From NCBI GenBank assembly GCA_947627325.1, contig CANQVO010000015.1, forward strand, positions 1 through 52,400: DNA of 52,400 nucleotides, read 5' to 3'. Both the position numbers and the translations under genes were made by a program. Below are positions 1-8,531 of the stretch, in pieces (within the stretch, counting starts at the first letter, position 1; every line of letters starts with the position of its first letter). Below the pieces are notes generated by a model that saw only the letters and a program-made list of their open reading frames with translations, had not been told where the DNA came from and ran no database searches. The stretch comes from an uncultured Oscillospiraceae bacterium. GTDB lineage: Bacteria; Bacillota; Clostridia; Oscillospirales; Oscillospiraceae.

Positions 1-96
1 ATGAACGTGGCCCGGCGCACCTGCGGCTACATCGGCACCCAGTTCTGGAACCAGGGCCGCACCCAGGAGATCAAGGAGCGGGTGCTCCACCTGTAA
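1..96 (+). CDS. nrdD: Anaerobic ribonucleoside-triphosphate reductase, C-terminal end (partial)
   Basis: Only the last 31 codons lie in the window; the gene starts upstream, and the ATG at base 1 is probably internal. The residues RTCGYIG match the glycyl-radical loop near the C-terminus of class III ribonucleotide reductases, followed by the usual short basic tail. The enzyme makes deoxyribonucleotides under anaerobic conditions in the cytoplasm and needs NrdG to install its radical. The nrdG gene follows about 87 bp downstream on the same strand, which strongly supports the call despite the short fragment. Confidence 0.85.
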   Translation: MNVARRTCGYIGTQFWNQGRTQEIKERVLHL

Positions 97-133
97 GTCA
101 GACCCCACCGCGCTGGGACGCATGGATCGATCC

Positions 134-164
134 AATAGGGGCGGGCCTTTGACCCGCCCCTATT
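134..164 (+). terminator. Perfect 12-bp hairpin between nrdD and nrdG
   Basis: Bases 134-145 (AATAGGGGCGGG) pair perfectly with 153-164 across a 7-nt loop. The T run that follows is weak, so this may be an inefficient terminator or a processing hairpin that lowers nrdG expression relative to nrdD. Confidence 0.6.
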
Positions 165-183
165 CTTATGAGGAGTGGGCGCG

Positions 184-723
184 ATGTACTACGGAGAGAT
201 CAAAAACTGCGATATCGCCAACGGGGAGGGGGTGCGGGTGACCCTCTTTGTCTCCGGCTGTACCAACCACTGCCCCGGGTGCTTCCAGCCCCAGACCTGG
301 GACTTCACCTACGGCCGCCCCTTCACCGCCGAGACGGAGGAGACGATTTTGGAGATGCTGGCCCCCAGCTACATCAACGGCCTGACCCTCCTGGGCGGGG
401 AGCCCTTCGAGCCGGAGAACCAGCGGGCCCTCCTGCCCTTTGTCAAGCGGGTGCGGGCGCGGTACCCGGACAAGAACATCTGGTGCTTCACCGGCTTCAC
501 CCTGGACAAGCTGGCCGACCCCGCCTTCCCCAAACACTGCGAGGCCACCGGGGAGCTGTTGGGGCTCATCGACGTGCTGGTGGACGGCCCCTTCGTCCAG
601 GAGAAGAAGAACCTGGCCCTCCGCTTCCGGGGCAGTGAGAACCAGCGGCTCATCGACCTAAAGACCACCCGGGCCACGGGGGCGCTCACCCTCCTGCCCG
701 ACCGGCAGCGGGGGCGGGTATGA
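184..723 (+). CDS. nrdG: Anaerobic ribonucleoside-triphosphate reductase activating protein
   Basis: This radical-SAM activase cleaves S-adenosylmethionine with a [4Fe-4S] cluster to generate the glycyl radical on NrdD. The protein is 179 aa, typical for NrdG. The cluster motif C26-x3-C30-x2-C33 (CTNHCPGC) is clear, followed by the TLLGGEPFEPEN segment characteristic of the family. I chose ATG 184 because AGGAG at 171-175 lies 8 nt upstream; a GTG at 175 would overlap that ribosome site. The stop overlaps the ATG of the next gene, so translation is probably coupled to the methionine synthase genes. Confidence 0.93.
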   Translation: MYYGEIKNCDIANGEGVRVTLFVSGCTNHCPGCFQPQTWDFTYGRPFTAETEETILEMLAPSYINGLTLLGGEPFEPENQRALLPFVKRVRARYPDKNIWCFTGFTLDKLADPAFPKHCEATGELLGLIDVLVDGPFVQEKKNLALRFRGSENQRLIDLKTTRATGALTLLPDRQRGRV

Positions 724-1379
724 AGCTGGACGTAACGGAGGCCCTGCGCTACCTGGGGGTGCGGGGGGAGCCCGACCCGGACCTGGCCGCCCAGGTGGCC
801 CGGACGGCGGAGGAGTTGACAAACCGCCTGACTCCCCGGTATACTTATCAGGTCTTTGACCTGACCCGGGCCGGGGACGGCCTCCGCCTGGCCGGGACGG
901 AGGTGGTCCTCACCGGGTCCACCGCGGCGCGGATGCTGGAGTCGTGCCGCCGGGCCGCCCTGCTGGCCTGTACTTTGGGGGCCCGGTTCGACCGAATGCT
1001 CCTGGCCGCCCAGGCCCGGGACATGGCCCAGGCGGTGGTGCTGGACGCCTGCGGCGGGGCGTGGGTGGAGGCCGGGTGCGATGCCGCCCAGGCGGAGATC
1101 GCCGCGCGCTTCCCCGGCCAGTACCTCACCGACCGTTTCAGCCCCGGCTACGGCGACCTGCCCCTGACGCTCCAGAGCGGGCTGTGCGCCCTGCTGGACG
1201 CCCCCCGGCGGCTGGGGCTCTACGTCACCGAGAGCCAGATGCTGACGCCGGTGAAATCGGTGACCGCCCTGGTGGGGATCGCCGACACGCCCCAGCCCGC
1301 CCGGGTGCGGGGGTGCCGTTTTTGCGCGATGAACAAGACCTGTACGCTGTCTCGGGAGGGAGAGGCTTGTGGAAGATAA
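720..1379 (+). CDS. Stand-alone methionine synthase reactivation-domain protein
   Basis: A 219-aa protein resembling the B12-dependent methionine synthase activation domain, which binds SAM and reductively methylates oxidised cobalamin. The signature RFSPGYGDLP (residues 139-148) and TPVKSVTALVG (176-186) correspond to conserved SAM-binding segments of that domain. Cysteines 199, 202, 208 and 217 near the C-terminus could hold a metal or Fe-S centre; that is inference. In E. coli this domain is the C-terminal part of MetH. Here it is encoded separately, directly before a MetH that lacks it. It starts in an ATGA overlap with nrdG and overlaps metH by 11 bp. Confidence 0.88.
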   Translation: MKLDVTEALRYLGVRGEPDPDLAAQVARTAEELTNRLTPRYTYQVFDLTRAGDGLRLAGTEVVLTGSTAARMLESCRRAALLACTLGARFDRMLLAAQARDMAQAVVLDACGGAWVEAGCDAAQAEIAARFPGQYLTDRFSPGYGDLPLTLQSGLCALLDAPRRLGLYVTESQMLTPVKSVTALVGIADTPQPARVRGCRFCAMNKTCTLSREGEACGR

Positions 1380-3735
1380 GATCTGGAAAGAGGGCCTGAC
1401 CCTGCTGGACGGGGCCATGGGCACCATGCTCCAAAGGGGCGGGGCCCTGCCCCCGGGGACCCGGCCGGAGCTGGCCGCCCTGGTCTGCCCGGAGGCCCTG
1501 ACCGGCATCCACCGGGCCTATGTGGAGGCGGGGAGCCGGATCGTCTACGCCAACACCTTCGGCTGTAACGCCAAAAAGCTGGCGGGGAGCGGCCACGGGG
1601 TGGAGGAGGTGGTGGCCGCCTCGGTGGCCGCGGCCAGAGCGGCGGCGGGGCGGGAGGCCCTGACCGCCCTGGACGTGGGGCCCCTGGGGGAGCTTTTGGA
1701 GCCCCTGGGCAGTCTCACCTTCGAGGGGGCCTACGACCTCTTTCGGGAGGTGATGGAGGCCGGGGCCCGGGCGGGGGCCGACCTGATCGTCATCGAGACC
1801 ATGACCGACCTCTACGAGGCCAAGGCCGCCCTGCTGGCCGCCAAGGAGGCCACCGATCTGCCCGTCTTTGTCACCATGACCTTTGAGGAGAGCGGCCGGA
1901 CCTTCACCGGCTGTACCGTCTCCGCCGCCGCCCGGACGCTGGAGGGGCTGGGGGCGGACGCCATCGGCCTCAACTGCTCCCTGGGCCCCGACCAGCTGGC
2001 CCCCCTGGTGGAGGAGTTGGCCGGGGCCACCACCCTGCCCATCATCGCCAAGCCCAACGCCGGTCTGCCCGACCCCCTGGACGGCCACTACCCCATGGGC
2101 CCGGAGGAATTTGCCCGGGCCCTGGTCCGGCTGGTGGAGCTGGGGGCGGGCATCGTGGGCGGCTGCTGCGGCACCACCCCCGCCTACATCGCCGCCGCCC
2201 GGGCGGCCCTGGCGGGGAAGGTCCCGGGCCGGCGGACTTACCGGCCCGGCTCCTTTTTGTGCACCCCCACTCGGTGCCTGGAACTGGGCGGGGCGCGGGT
2301 GATCGGGGAGCGGATCAACCCCACGGGGAAAAAGCGCCTGCGCCAGGCCCTCCAGGAGGGGGACCTGGACTACGTCCTGGACCTGGCCGTTCAGCAGGAG
2401 GACGCGGGGGCGGATATCCTGGACGTGAACGTGGGCTGTCCCGGCGTGGACGAGGCCGCCCTGCTGCCCCAGGTGGTGAAAAAGCTCCAGGCCGCCGTCT
2501 CCCTGCCTTTGCAGATCGACTCCGCCGACCCCGCCGCGTTGGAGGCCGCCCTGCGGGTCTACAACGGCAAGGCGGCGGTGAACTCGGTGAACGGGGACCC
2601 GGCGTCCCTGGCGGCGGTCTTGCCCATCGTCAAGCGGTACGGCGCGGCGGTGGTGGGCCTGTGCCTGGACGAAAAGGGCCTACCCCAGACGGCGGAGGAG
2701 CGGCTGATCATCGCCCGGCGCATCCTGGACGCCGCCCTGGCCCAGGGCATCCCCCGGGAGGACGTGTGGATCGACTGTTTGACCATGACCGTCTCCGCCC
2801 AGCAGGAGCAGGCGCGGGAGACCTTGCGGGCGGTGCGGACGGTGCGGGAGGAGCTGGGGCTCCAGACGGTGCTGGGGGTGTCCAACATCTCCTTCGGCCT
2901 GCCCCGGCGGCCTTTGATGAACCAGACCTTCCTCTCCGCCGCCCTGGCCTGCGGCCTCACCCTGCCCATCCTGGACCCTAACCGGGCGGAGATGATGGAC
3001 GCCGTGCGGGCCTTCCGGGTGCTGTCCGGAGAGGATGGGGACTGCGGGGCCTACGTGGAGCGGTTCGCCCAGGCGGACCAGGCTCCCGCCCCGGCCACTC
3101 CGGCGGAACAGGCCGCGCCCACCCTGCGGGAGGCGGTCTGCCGGGGTCTGGACGGGGAGGCGGGCCGGCTGGCCCGGGAGGCCCTGGCGACCATCGAGCC
3201 CCTGGCCCTGGTGGAGGGGGAGCTGATCCCCGCCCTGGACTGGGTGGGCACGGCCTACGAGACGGGGCGGCTCTACCTGCCCCAGCTCCTCAGCGCCGCC
3301 CGGGCCGCCCAGAGCGTCTTTGAGGCGGTGGCGGACCACCTGGCCAAGACCGGCGCGGCCCCGGTGAAGAAGGGCGGGCTGGCGGTGGCCACCGTCCGGG
3401 GGGACATCCACGACATCGGCAAGAACATCGCCAAGACGGTGATGGAGAACTACGGCTACCAGGTCCTGGACCTGGGCCGGGACGTGCCGCCGGAGCGGGT
3501 GGCGGAGGAGGCGGAGCGCCGGGGGCTGAAGCTGGTGGGCCTGTCGGCGCTGATGACTACCACCCTCCCCGCCATGGCGGAGACGGTGCGGCTGTTGAAG
3601 GCCCTGCCCCGGCCCCCGGCGGTCTTTGTGGCCGGGGCGGTGGTGACGGAGGACTACGCCCGGAGCATCGGCGCGGACTACTACGCCAAGGACGCCAAGG
3701 CGTCGGCGGGGATCGCCAGGGAGGTGCTGGGATGA
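1369..3735 (+). CDS. metH: Cobalamin-dependent methionine synthase lacking the reactivation domain
   Basis: Transfers the methyl group of methyltetrahydrofolate to homocysteine through cobalamin. Domains in order are homocysteine S-methyltransferase (about 1-290; zinc ligands in GLNCS near 203 and GGCCGTTP near 266-267), pterin-binding (about 305-560; GERINPTGKKR near 314), the B12 helical cap (about 590-660), and the Rossmann cobalamin domain (about 670-788) with DxHxxG, where His681 is the lower cobalt ligand. The protein is 788 aa, against about 1200 for full MetH; the missing C-terminal activation domain is the preceding gene. Translation starts at GTG 1369 inside the end of that gene, and the stop overlaps metF. 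Confidence 0.95.
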   Translation: MEDKIWKEGLTLLDGAMGTMLQRGGALPPGTRPELAALVCPEALTGIHRAYVEAGSRIVYANTFGCNAKKLAGSGHGVEEVVAASVAAARAAAGREALTALDVGPLGELLEPLGSLTFEGAYDLFREVMEAGARAGADLIVIETMTDLYEAKAALLAAKEATDLPVFVTMTFEESGRTFTGCTVSAAARTLEGLGADAIGLNCSLGPDQLAPLVEELAGATTLPIIAKPNAGLPDPLDGHYPMGPEEFARALVRLVELGAGIVGGCCGTTPAYIAAARAALAGKVPGRRTYRPGSFLCTPTRCLELGGARVIGERINPTGKKRLRQALQEGDLDYVLDLAVQQEDAGADILDVNVGCPGVDEAALLPQVVKKLQAAVSLPLQIDSADPAALEAALRVYNGKAAVNSVNGDPASLAAVLPIVKRYGAAVVGLCLDEKGLPQTAEERLIIARRILDAALAQGIPREDVWIDCLTMTVSAQQEQARETLRAVRTVREELGLQTVLGVSNISFGLPRRPLMNQTFLSAALACGLTLPILDPNRAEMMDAVRAFRVLSGEDGDCGAYVERFAQADQAPAPATPAEQAAPTLREAVCRGLDGEAGRLAREALATIEPLALVEGELIPALDWVGTAYETGRLYLPQLLSAARAAQSVFEAVADHLAKTGAAPVKKGGLAVATVRGDIHDIGKNIAKTVMENYGYQVLDLGRDVPPERVAEEAERRGLKLVGLSALMTTTLPAMAETVRLLKALPRPPAVFVAGAVVTEDYARSIGADYYAKDAKASAGIAREVLG

Positions 3736-4628
3736 CGGAGATAGAAAACCCCCTGTGGGACAAGCTGGCCCGGGGCGAGCGGGTGGTGTGCGTGGAGCTG
3801 GATCCCCCGGTGGACGACACCATCCAGCCCTTTTTGGACGGCGTGGCGGAGTTCCGGGCCGCCGGGGCGGACGCCATCACCATCGCCGACTCCCCCGTGG
3901 GCCGTCCCCGGGCGGACAGCAGTCTGCTGGCCTGCAAGCTCAAGCGGGAGATGGGGGTGGAGACCCTGCCCCACATGGCCTGCCGGGACCGCAACGAGAT
4001 CGCCACCAAGGCCCTTCTGCTGGGGCTGTCCATCGAGGGGATCCACAACGTCCTCCTGGTCACCGGCGACCCGGTGCCCGGGGAGCGGCGGGGCGAGGTC
4101 AAGAGCGTGTTCAACTTCAACTCCCGCAAGCTGGCCCAGTACGTCACCGGGCTCAACGAGACGGTCTTACGCACCCCCTTCCGGGTGTTCGCCGCCCTGG
4201 ACGTGAACGCCGTCAACTTCCCCGCCGAACTGCGCCGGGCCCGGGAGAAGGAGGACTGCGGCGTGGTGGGCTTTCTCACCCAGCCGGTGCTGTCGGCGGA
4301 GGCCCTGGACAACCTGAAGCGGGCCCGGGAGGGTCTGCGGGGCAAACTCCTGGGCGGCGTGTTCCCGGTGGTGAGCCACAAAAACGCCCTGTTTCTGGAC
4401 CAGCAGGTGGCGGGGGTCCGGGTGTGCCGGGAGATCATCCAGCTCTACGAGGGGGCGGACCGGGCGGCGGGGGAGGCCCTGGCCGAGGAGATCTCCGCTC
4501 AGATCGTCCGGGAGATCGCCCCCTATACCGACGGCGTCTACCTGATGACCCCCTTCCAGCGCGTCGCCCTGATGACCCGGCTCATCGCCCACGCCAAGGC
4601 GGCGGGGGAGAAGCGCCCCGGGACCTGA
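3732..4628 (+). CDS. metF: 5,10-methylenetetrahydrofolate reductase
   Basis: A TIM-barrel flavoprotein of 298 aa that reduces methylene-THF to methyl-THF, the methyl donor for the MetH encoded just upstream. Family features include the N-terminal VELDPPVD strand, ADAITIADSP, HMACRDRN and the LLVTGDP loop, which are diagnostic for MetF. The start overlaps the metH stop (ATGA), so the methyl-cycle genes are translationally coupled. The protein is about the bacterial length, with no eukaryotic-type regulatory domain. No SAM or cobalamin riboswitch is visible upstream because the genes sit inside a longer operon. Confidence 0.93.
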   Translation: MTEIENPLWDKLARGERVVCVELDPPVDDTIQPFLDGVAEFRAAGADAITIADSPVGRPRADSSLLACKLKREMGVETLPHMACRDRNEIATKALLLGLSIEGIHNVLLVTGDPVPGERRGEVKSVFNFNSRKLAQYVTGLNETVLRTPFRVFAALDVNAVNFPAELRRAREKEDCGVVGFLTQPVLSAEALDNLKRAREGLRGKLLGGVFPVVSHKNALFLDQQVAGVRVCREIIQLYEGADRAAGEALAEEISAQIVREIAPYTDGVYLMTPFQRVALMTRLIAHAKAAGEKRPGT

Positions 4629-4645
4629 CATGGAGGTGTTTTGCC

Positions 4646-5149
4646 GTGCACAACGAACTGACCCAAAAGGACCTGGAGCTGATGCGCCAGGAGCTGGACT
4701 ACCGGCGCATCACCCTGCGGCCCCAACTGCTGGAGGCGGTGAAGGTGGCCCGGGGCTTTGGGGACCTGTCGGAGAATTTTGAGTACAAGGCGGCCAAGCA
4801 GGAGAAGAACCGCAACGAGGGCCGCATCCGCTACCTGGAGAACATGATCCGCACCGCCCACGTCATCCACGATGACGGCCCCGCCGACGCCGCCGGGCTC
4901 TACGACAAGATCACCGTCTACCTCCCCGAGGACGACTGCCAGGAGACCTACCAGGTGGTCACCACCGTCCGCCAGGACGCCCTCCACGGCCGCATCAGCA
5001 AGGAGTCCCCGGTGGGCAGGGCCCTGCTGGGCCGCCGGGTGGGGGAGACGGTCCACATCCAGGTGGACGAGAAGTACGGCTACGACATGGTCATCCGCGC
5101 CATCGAGAAGGGGAGCGACGACGGCTCCGCCCCGCTGAACCAGTATTGA
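4646..5149 (+). CDS. greA: GreA-type transcription elongation factor
   Basis: A 167-aa protein with the GreA/GreB layout: an N-terminal antiparallel coiled coil (about 1-78) carrying the catalytic tip GDLSENFEY, whose acidic residues stimulate RNA cleavage in backtracked RNA polymerase, and a C-terminal FKBP-like domain with ISKESPVGRALLGRRVGE. I chose GTG 4646, with GGAGGT about 9 nt upstream; the open frame extends further back but overlaps metF. It may be a GreA paralogue rather than the housekeeping copy. It follows metF by 17 bp on the same strand. Confidence 0.88.
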   Translation: MHNELTQKDLELMRQELDYRRITLRPQLLEAVKVARGFGDLSENFEYKAAKQEKNRNEGRIRYLENMIRTAHVIHDDGPADAAGLYDKITVYLPEDDCQETYQVVTTVRQDALHGRISKESPVGRALLGRRVGETVHIQVDEKYGYDMVIRAIEKGSDDGSAPLNQY

Positions 5150-5162
5150 GGGGGGCGGGGCT

Positions 5163-5759
5163 GTGAGGACCAGGCGGCTGGACCTGTCCGGCGCGACCCT
5201 GTGGCTGGCCCGGGTGGAGGAGGTGGAGCCGGAGGAGTGGCCCGCCCTCTACGCCCGGATGGACCCCGCCCGAAGGGCCCGGTGCGACCGCCTCCGCCGG
5301 GAGGAGGACAGGCGCCGGTGTATCCTGGCCGACGCCCTGGCCCGGCGGGCGCTGAGCGCGGAGACGGGCCTGGCCGAGGAGGCGGTGGTCTGGCGGCCCG
5401 CGCCGGGGGGCAAGCCCCGCGCCGTGGGGCTGGACAAGCACTTCAGCCTGTCCCACTCCGCCTCCCTGGCGCTCTGCGCCGTGGCCGACCACCCCGTGGG
5501 GGCGGATATCCAGCGCCGCCGCCCGGTCTCGCCGGCCATGCTCCGCCGGGTGGTTCGGGCGGGCTACGAGGGCGAGAGCGAGGAGGACTTCTTCGCCTGG
5601 TGGGTCCGGCAGGAGGCGGCGGGCAAGCTGGACGGCCGGGGACTGACCCTGGCCCCCCTGCCCCAGGGCCTGGCGTTCCGCTCCGGCGTACTGGACGAGC
5701 CGGACGGGCGGTATTTCTACTGTGTCTGCGGGGAAAAGGGGCTTTTCTCCCCGGAATGA
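5163..5759 (+). CDS. 4'-phosphopantetheinyl transferase superfamily protein
   Basis: A 198-aa Sfp/AcpT-like protein that would transfer phosphopantetheine from CoA to a carrier protein. The core motifs are FSLSHS (about 98), GADIQ (about 118) and the third motif WWVRQEAAGK, where Gln replaces the more usual Lys of WxxKEA. The start is GTG 5163 behind a G-rich stretch, 13 bp after greA. No polyketide, NRPS or fatty-acid gene is nearby, so the carrier protein is unknown. The domain call is secure; activity is likely but unproven. Confidence 0.82.
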   Translation: MRTRRLDLSGATLWLARVEEVEPEEWPALYARMDPARRARCDRLRREEDRRRCILADALARRALSAETGLAEEAVVWRPAPGGKPRAVGLDKHFSLSHSASLALCAVADHPVGADIQRRRPVSPAMLRRVVRAGYEGESEEDFFAWWVRQEAAGKLDGRGLTLAPLPQGLAFRSGVLDEPDGRYFYCVCGEKGLFSPE

Positions 5760-5870
5760 GTGCGCTATGCTGTACGCGCGCGACACGCCCGAGCCGTGGG
5801 TGATCCCCCGCCGGGGTGTGACGGGCGCGGATATTTTTTGGGATATCCCGCCCCGCCGGGCTTTTGGGGC

Positions 5871-5899
5871 TTGACAGAGGGCGGGCAAACCAGTATGAT
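5871..5899 (+). promoter_or_regulatory. Sigma-A promoter for the MATE gene
   Basis: TTGACA at 5871-5876 and TATGAT at 5894-5899, separated by 17 bp. This gives a leader of about 70 nt before the MATE start codon. Confidence 0.8.
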
Positions 5900-5975
5900 A
5901 TCCTGGTTCGGGCGAGGGTGGCCGACGCGATAGACGCTGCCCGCCGCCCGGGACAGAAAGAAGGCGTCCTGACTC

Positions 5976-7322
5976 ATGCAAACTCGGATGGATATGGTCA
6001 ACGGCTCTTTGGGGGATAAGATCCTGCGGTGCGCCGCGCCCCTGGCGGTGACGGGGATCCTGCAGCAGATGTTCAACGCCGCGGACCTGGCGGTGGTGGG
6101 CCAGTTCTCCGGCAAGGAGGCCATGGCGGCGGTGGGGGGCAACGCCCCCATCATCGGCCTGCTCATCAACCTGTTCGTGGGCATCTCCCTGGGGAGCAAC
6201 GTCATCATCGCCCGGGCCATCGGCCGGGGGGACGGCCAGCAGGTGTCCAAGGCGGTTCACACCTCGGTGCTGGTGGCGCTGTTGGGCGGGCTCTTCATCA
6301 CGGTGCTGGGGGAGTTTCTGGCCCCGAGCGTGGTGTATATGCTGGACGTTCCGGCGGAGGTGCTGCCCCTTTCCATCAAGTATCTGCGGATCTACCTCAT
6401 CGGCATGCCGGTGGTGTTGCTCTACAACTTTGAGTCCGCCATCTTCCGCAGCTGCGGCAACACCAGAACGCCCCTGATCGCCCTGGTGGTCTCCGGGGTG
6501 CTGAACGTGATCCTCAACCTGGTCTTCGTCCTGGGCTTCGGCATGGACGTGGACGGGGTCGCCACCGCCACGGTGATCTCCAACCTGGTCAGCTCCGCCC
6601 TGCTGTTCGCCGCCCTGGTTCGGACGGAGCTGGACATTCGCATCCGGCCCAAAGAGCTGCGGATCCACCGAAACGTGCTGGGGCAGATCCTGAAGATCGG
6701 CGTCCCCGCCGGGGTGCAGGGGATGGTGTTTTCCTTTGCCAACATCATCATCCAATCGGCGGTGAACAGCCTTGGCACAACGGTGATGGCGGCGTCCTCG
6801 GCGGCCTACAACCTGGAGATCTTCGCCTATTACATGATGAACTCCTTCGGCCAGGTGTGCACCACCTTTGTGGGCCAGAACTACGGCGCGGGGCGGAACG
6901 ACCGCTGTCGGCGGACGCTGAAACTCTGCCTGCTCCAGAGCTTTGTCAGCACCGCCGCCGCCAGCGCCCTGATCCTGCTGTTCAGCCACCCCCTGCTCAG
7001 CATCTTCAACACCGACCCCGCCGTGATCGCCGCGGGGCGGGTCCGCCTGGAATACCTCTTCCTGGGCTACCTGTTCAGCTTCGCCCAGGAGGCGCTGTCG
7101 GGCTACCTGCGGGGCTTCGGCGTCTCCTTCATCCCCGCCGCCTGCGCCGTGGTGGGCATCTGCGGGGTGCGGCTGGTGTGGGTCTTCACGGTGTTCCGCT
7201 GGTCGCCGACCTTCGCCACCATCATGCAGGTCTACCCCCTCAGCCTGGCCGTCACGGCCCTGGTGGTCCTGATCGTCAAACCCTCCCGCCGCTACGCCCT
7301 CCAACCCGCCCCCTCCGCCTGA
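5976..7322 (+). CDS. MATE family efflux transporter
   Basis: A 448-aa polytopic membrane protein with about 12 predicted helices. The N-terminal half contains the MATE hallmarks: LQQMFNAADLAVVGQFSG, then GNAPIIGLLINLFVGISLGSNV and the basic loop ARAIGRGD. Such proteins export cationic drugs or metabolites using Na+ or H+ gradients; the substrate cannot be read from sequence. An AGAAAGAAGG ribosome site precedes the ATG, and the gene has its own strong promoter. A bidirectional terminator follows. Confidence 0.93.
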   Translation: MQTRMDMVNGSLGDKILRCAAPLAVTGILQQMFNAADLAVVGQFSGKEAMAAVGGNAPIIGLLINLFVGISLGSNVIIARAIGRGDGQQVSKAVHTSVLVALLGGLFITVLGEFLAPSVVYMLDVPAEVLPLSIKYLRIYLIGMPVVLLYNFESAIFRSCGNTRTPLIALVVSGVLNVILNLVFVLGFGMDVDGVATATVISNLVSSALLFAALVRTELDIRIRPKELRIHRNVLGQILKIGVPAGVQGMVFSFANIIIQSAVNSLGTTVMAASSAAYNLEIFAYYMMNSFGQVCTTFVGQNYGAGRNDRCRRTLKLCLLQSFVSTAAASALILLFSHPLLSIFNTDPAVIAAGRVRLEYLFLGYLFSFAQEALSGYLRGFGVSFIPAACAVVGICGVRLVWVFTVFRWSPTFATIMQVYPLSLAVTALVVLIVKPSRRYALQPAPSA

Positions 7323-7377
7323 GCGGCCTGGCCGCCTTGGCGGACGGGCCGTGCGCTGCGGCGGGCCGCAAAACGAT

Positions 7378-7408
7378 AAAAAAGAAGGGGCATCGCCCCT
7401 TCTTTTTT
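7378..7408. terminator. Bidirectional terminator between MATE gene and lipoprotein gene
   Basis: A 14-bp stem (7378-7391 with 7395-7408) with loop ATC, an A run on one side and a T run on the other. It serves the + strand MATE gene and the - strand lipoprotein gene, whose stop codon is adjacent. Confidence 0.9.
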
Positions 7409-7409
7409 A

Positions 7410-8531
7410 CTATTCTTCATTGTTAGTCAACGGGTATCGGAAGACGCATTCGCCGGTGGTCAGGTCGTACCAGGAGAAGGACGCGGGGTGGCCCCGGTCG
7501 TCCCACACGCCGGTCCAGCTCCACTGGCCGGTCCAGACCGCCAGCATCCCGCCGGCCAGAAGGTACAGATCCTCGCAGTCGGCCCACACCACGTTGCCGG
7601 CCTCGTCCAGCAGATCGTCGGCGGCGCCGCCGGCCCGGTGGCACCGGTAGTAGATCTGGCCGGTGACGGCGTCCCGCTGTTCCCAGGCGCTGTCGTAGCC
7701 GGGAAAGGCGGGGGGCTCCGTCCCCTGTCCGCCCTCCGGCTCCGCCGGATAGCCCTCGGGGGGCGTCTCCAAAATTTGCCCGGCGGCCAGGTCCAGGTAG
7801 AGCCGCAGGGCCTCGTCGTGGTACTCCCACTCCCCGCTCTCCCCCGGATAGCGGTAGCACTCCACATAGCCAAGCCCGTCGCGCAGATACAGCCAGGGGC
7901 CGCCCTCGTTCACCCAGGAGAAGTCGTCGCCCAGATAGGGGCGGAAGTCATCGGCGGAGAAGGTGGCGACGGTCTCTCCCGCGCTGTTCCAGAACTCCAG
8001 GCCCCCTGCCCCGTCGCACAGGGCCAGGAGCCCGTCCTCCCGCTCCGCCGTGGTCACCAGGCACAGGCCCGGGGCCTCCCGCACCCAGCGCCCGTCCGCG
8101 GCGGCCACCGTCAGGTCAAAGTCCCCCCGCTTCTGGATGGGGTCCTGGTCCTGGTAGCGCGCGGCGGAGCCCCGGCTCAAAAGCAGGAACCCGCCCACGT
8201 GGGTGATGTCGGCGTAGACCGGGGCGGTGACCAGCTCCCCCCGGGCGGTCACCAGCCCGAAGCGCGCCACCTGATCGACGATGTAGTGCTCCGTTCTCAG
8301 GTAGCCCCCCGCGTAGGGCAGCAGCGCGCCGTACCCGTCCCAGCTCTGGAGGGGCCCGTCGCCGCAGTAGTGGTCGGAGTAGCGGTACAGCGGCTCCACC
8401 GGGGCGTAGGGGGTCAGGCGGGACCAGTCGGTGTAGACCGCCGGGGCGGGGGGCTCCGCCGGGGCGGGGGCGGGGGCGCACCCGGCCAGCAGGCACAGCG
8501 CCAGGGCCAGGGCGGCCGGCCGCCCCCTCAC
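7410..8531 (-). CDS. Putative lipoprotein with WG-repeat-like segments
   Basis: A 373-aa secreted protein. It starts with a short signal peptide and lipobox LLAGC (about 14-18), then a Pro/Ala linker, so it is probably anchored to the outer face of the membrane. The segment ARFGLVTARGELVTAPVYADI-like (about 88-108) resembles WG beta repeats, and the rest is rich in aromatic and Gly residues. I do not recognise a catalytic motif. The GTG start overlaps the stop of the upstream binding-protein gene (GTGA), so the two are coupled and may act together at the cell surface. Confidence 0.75.
   Translation of the reverse strand: MRGRPAALALALCLLAGCAPAPAPAEPPAPAVYTDWSRLTPYAPVEPLYRYSDHYCGDGPLQSWDGYGALLPYAGGYLRTEHYIVDQVARFGLVTARGELVTAPVYADITHVGGFLLLSRGSAARYQDQDPIQKRGDFDLTVAAADGRWVREAPGLCLVTTAEREDGLLALCDGAGGLEFWNSAGETVATFSADDFRPYLGDDFSWVNEGGPWLYLRDGLGYVECYRYPGESGEWEYHDEALRLYLDLAAGQILETPPEGYPAEPEGGQGTEPPAFPGYDSAWEQRDAVTGQIYYRCHRAGGAADDLLDEAGNVVWADCEDLYLLAGGMLAVWTGQWSWTGVWDDRGHPASFSWYDLTTGECVFRYPLTNNEE

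Noticed and set aside
1-5759. Cobalamin or SAM riboswitch controlling the methionine genes
   Set aside because: The genes overlap one another from nrdG onward, leaving no leader; nothing resembling either riboswitch is seen between nrdD and nrdG.
5091-7304. Long antisense frame over the phosphopantetheinyl transferase and MATE genes
   Set aside because: Composition is His/Gln/Gly-rich and resembles no protein; both sense genes are well supported.
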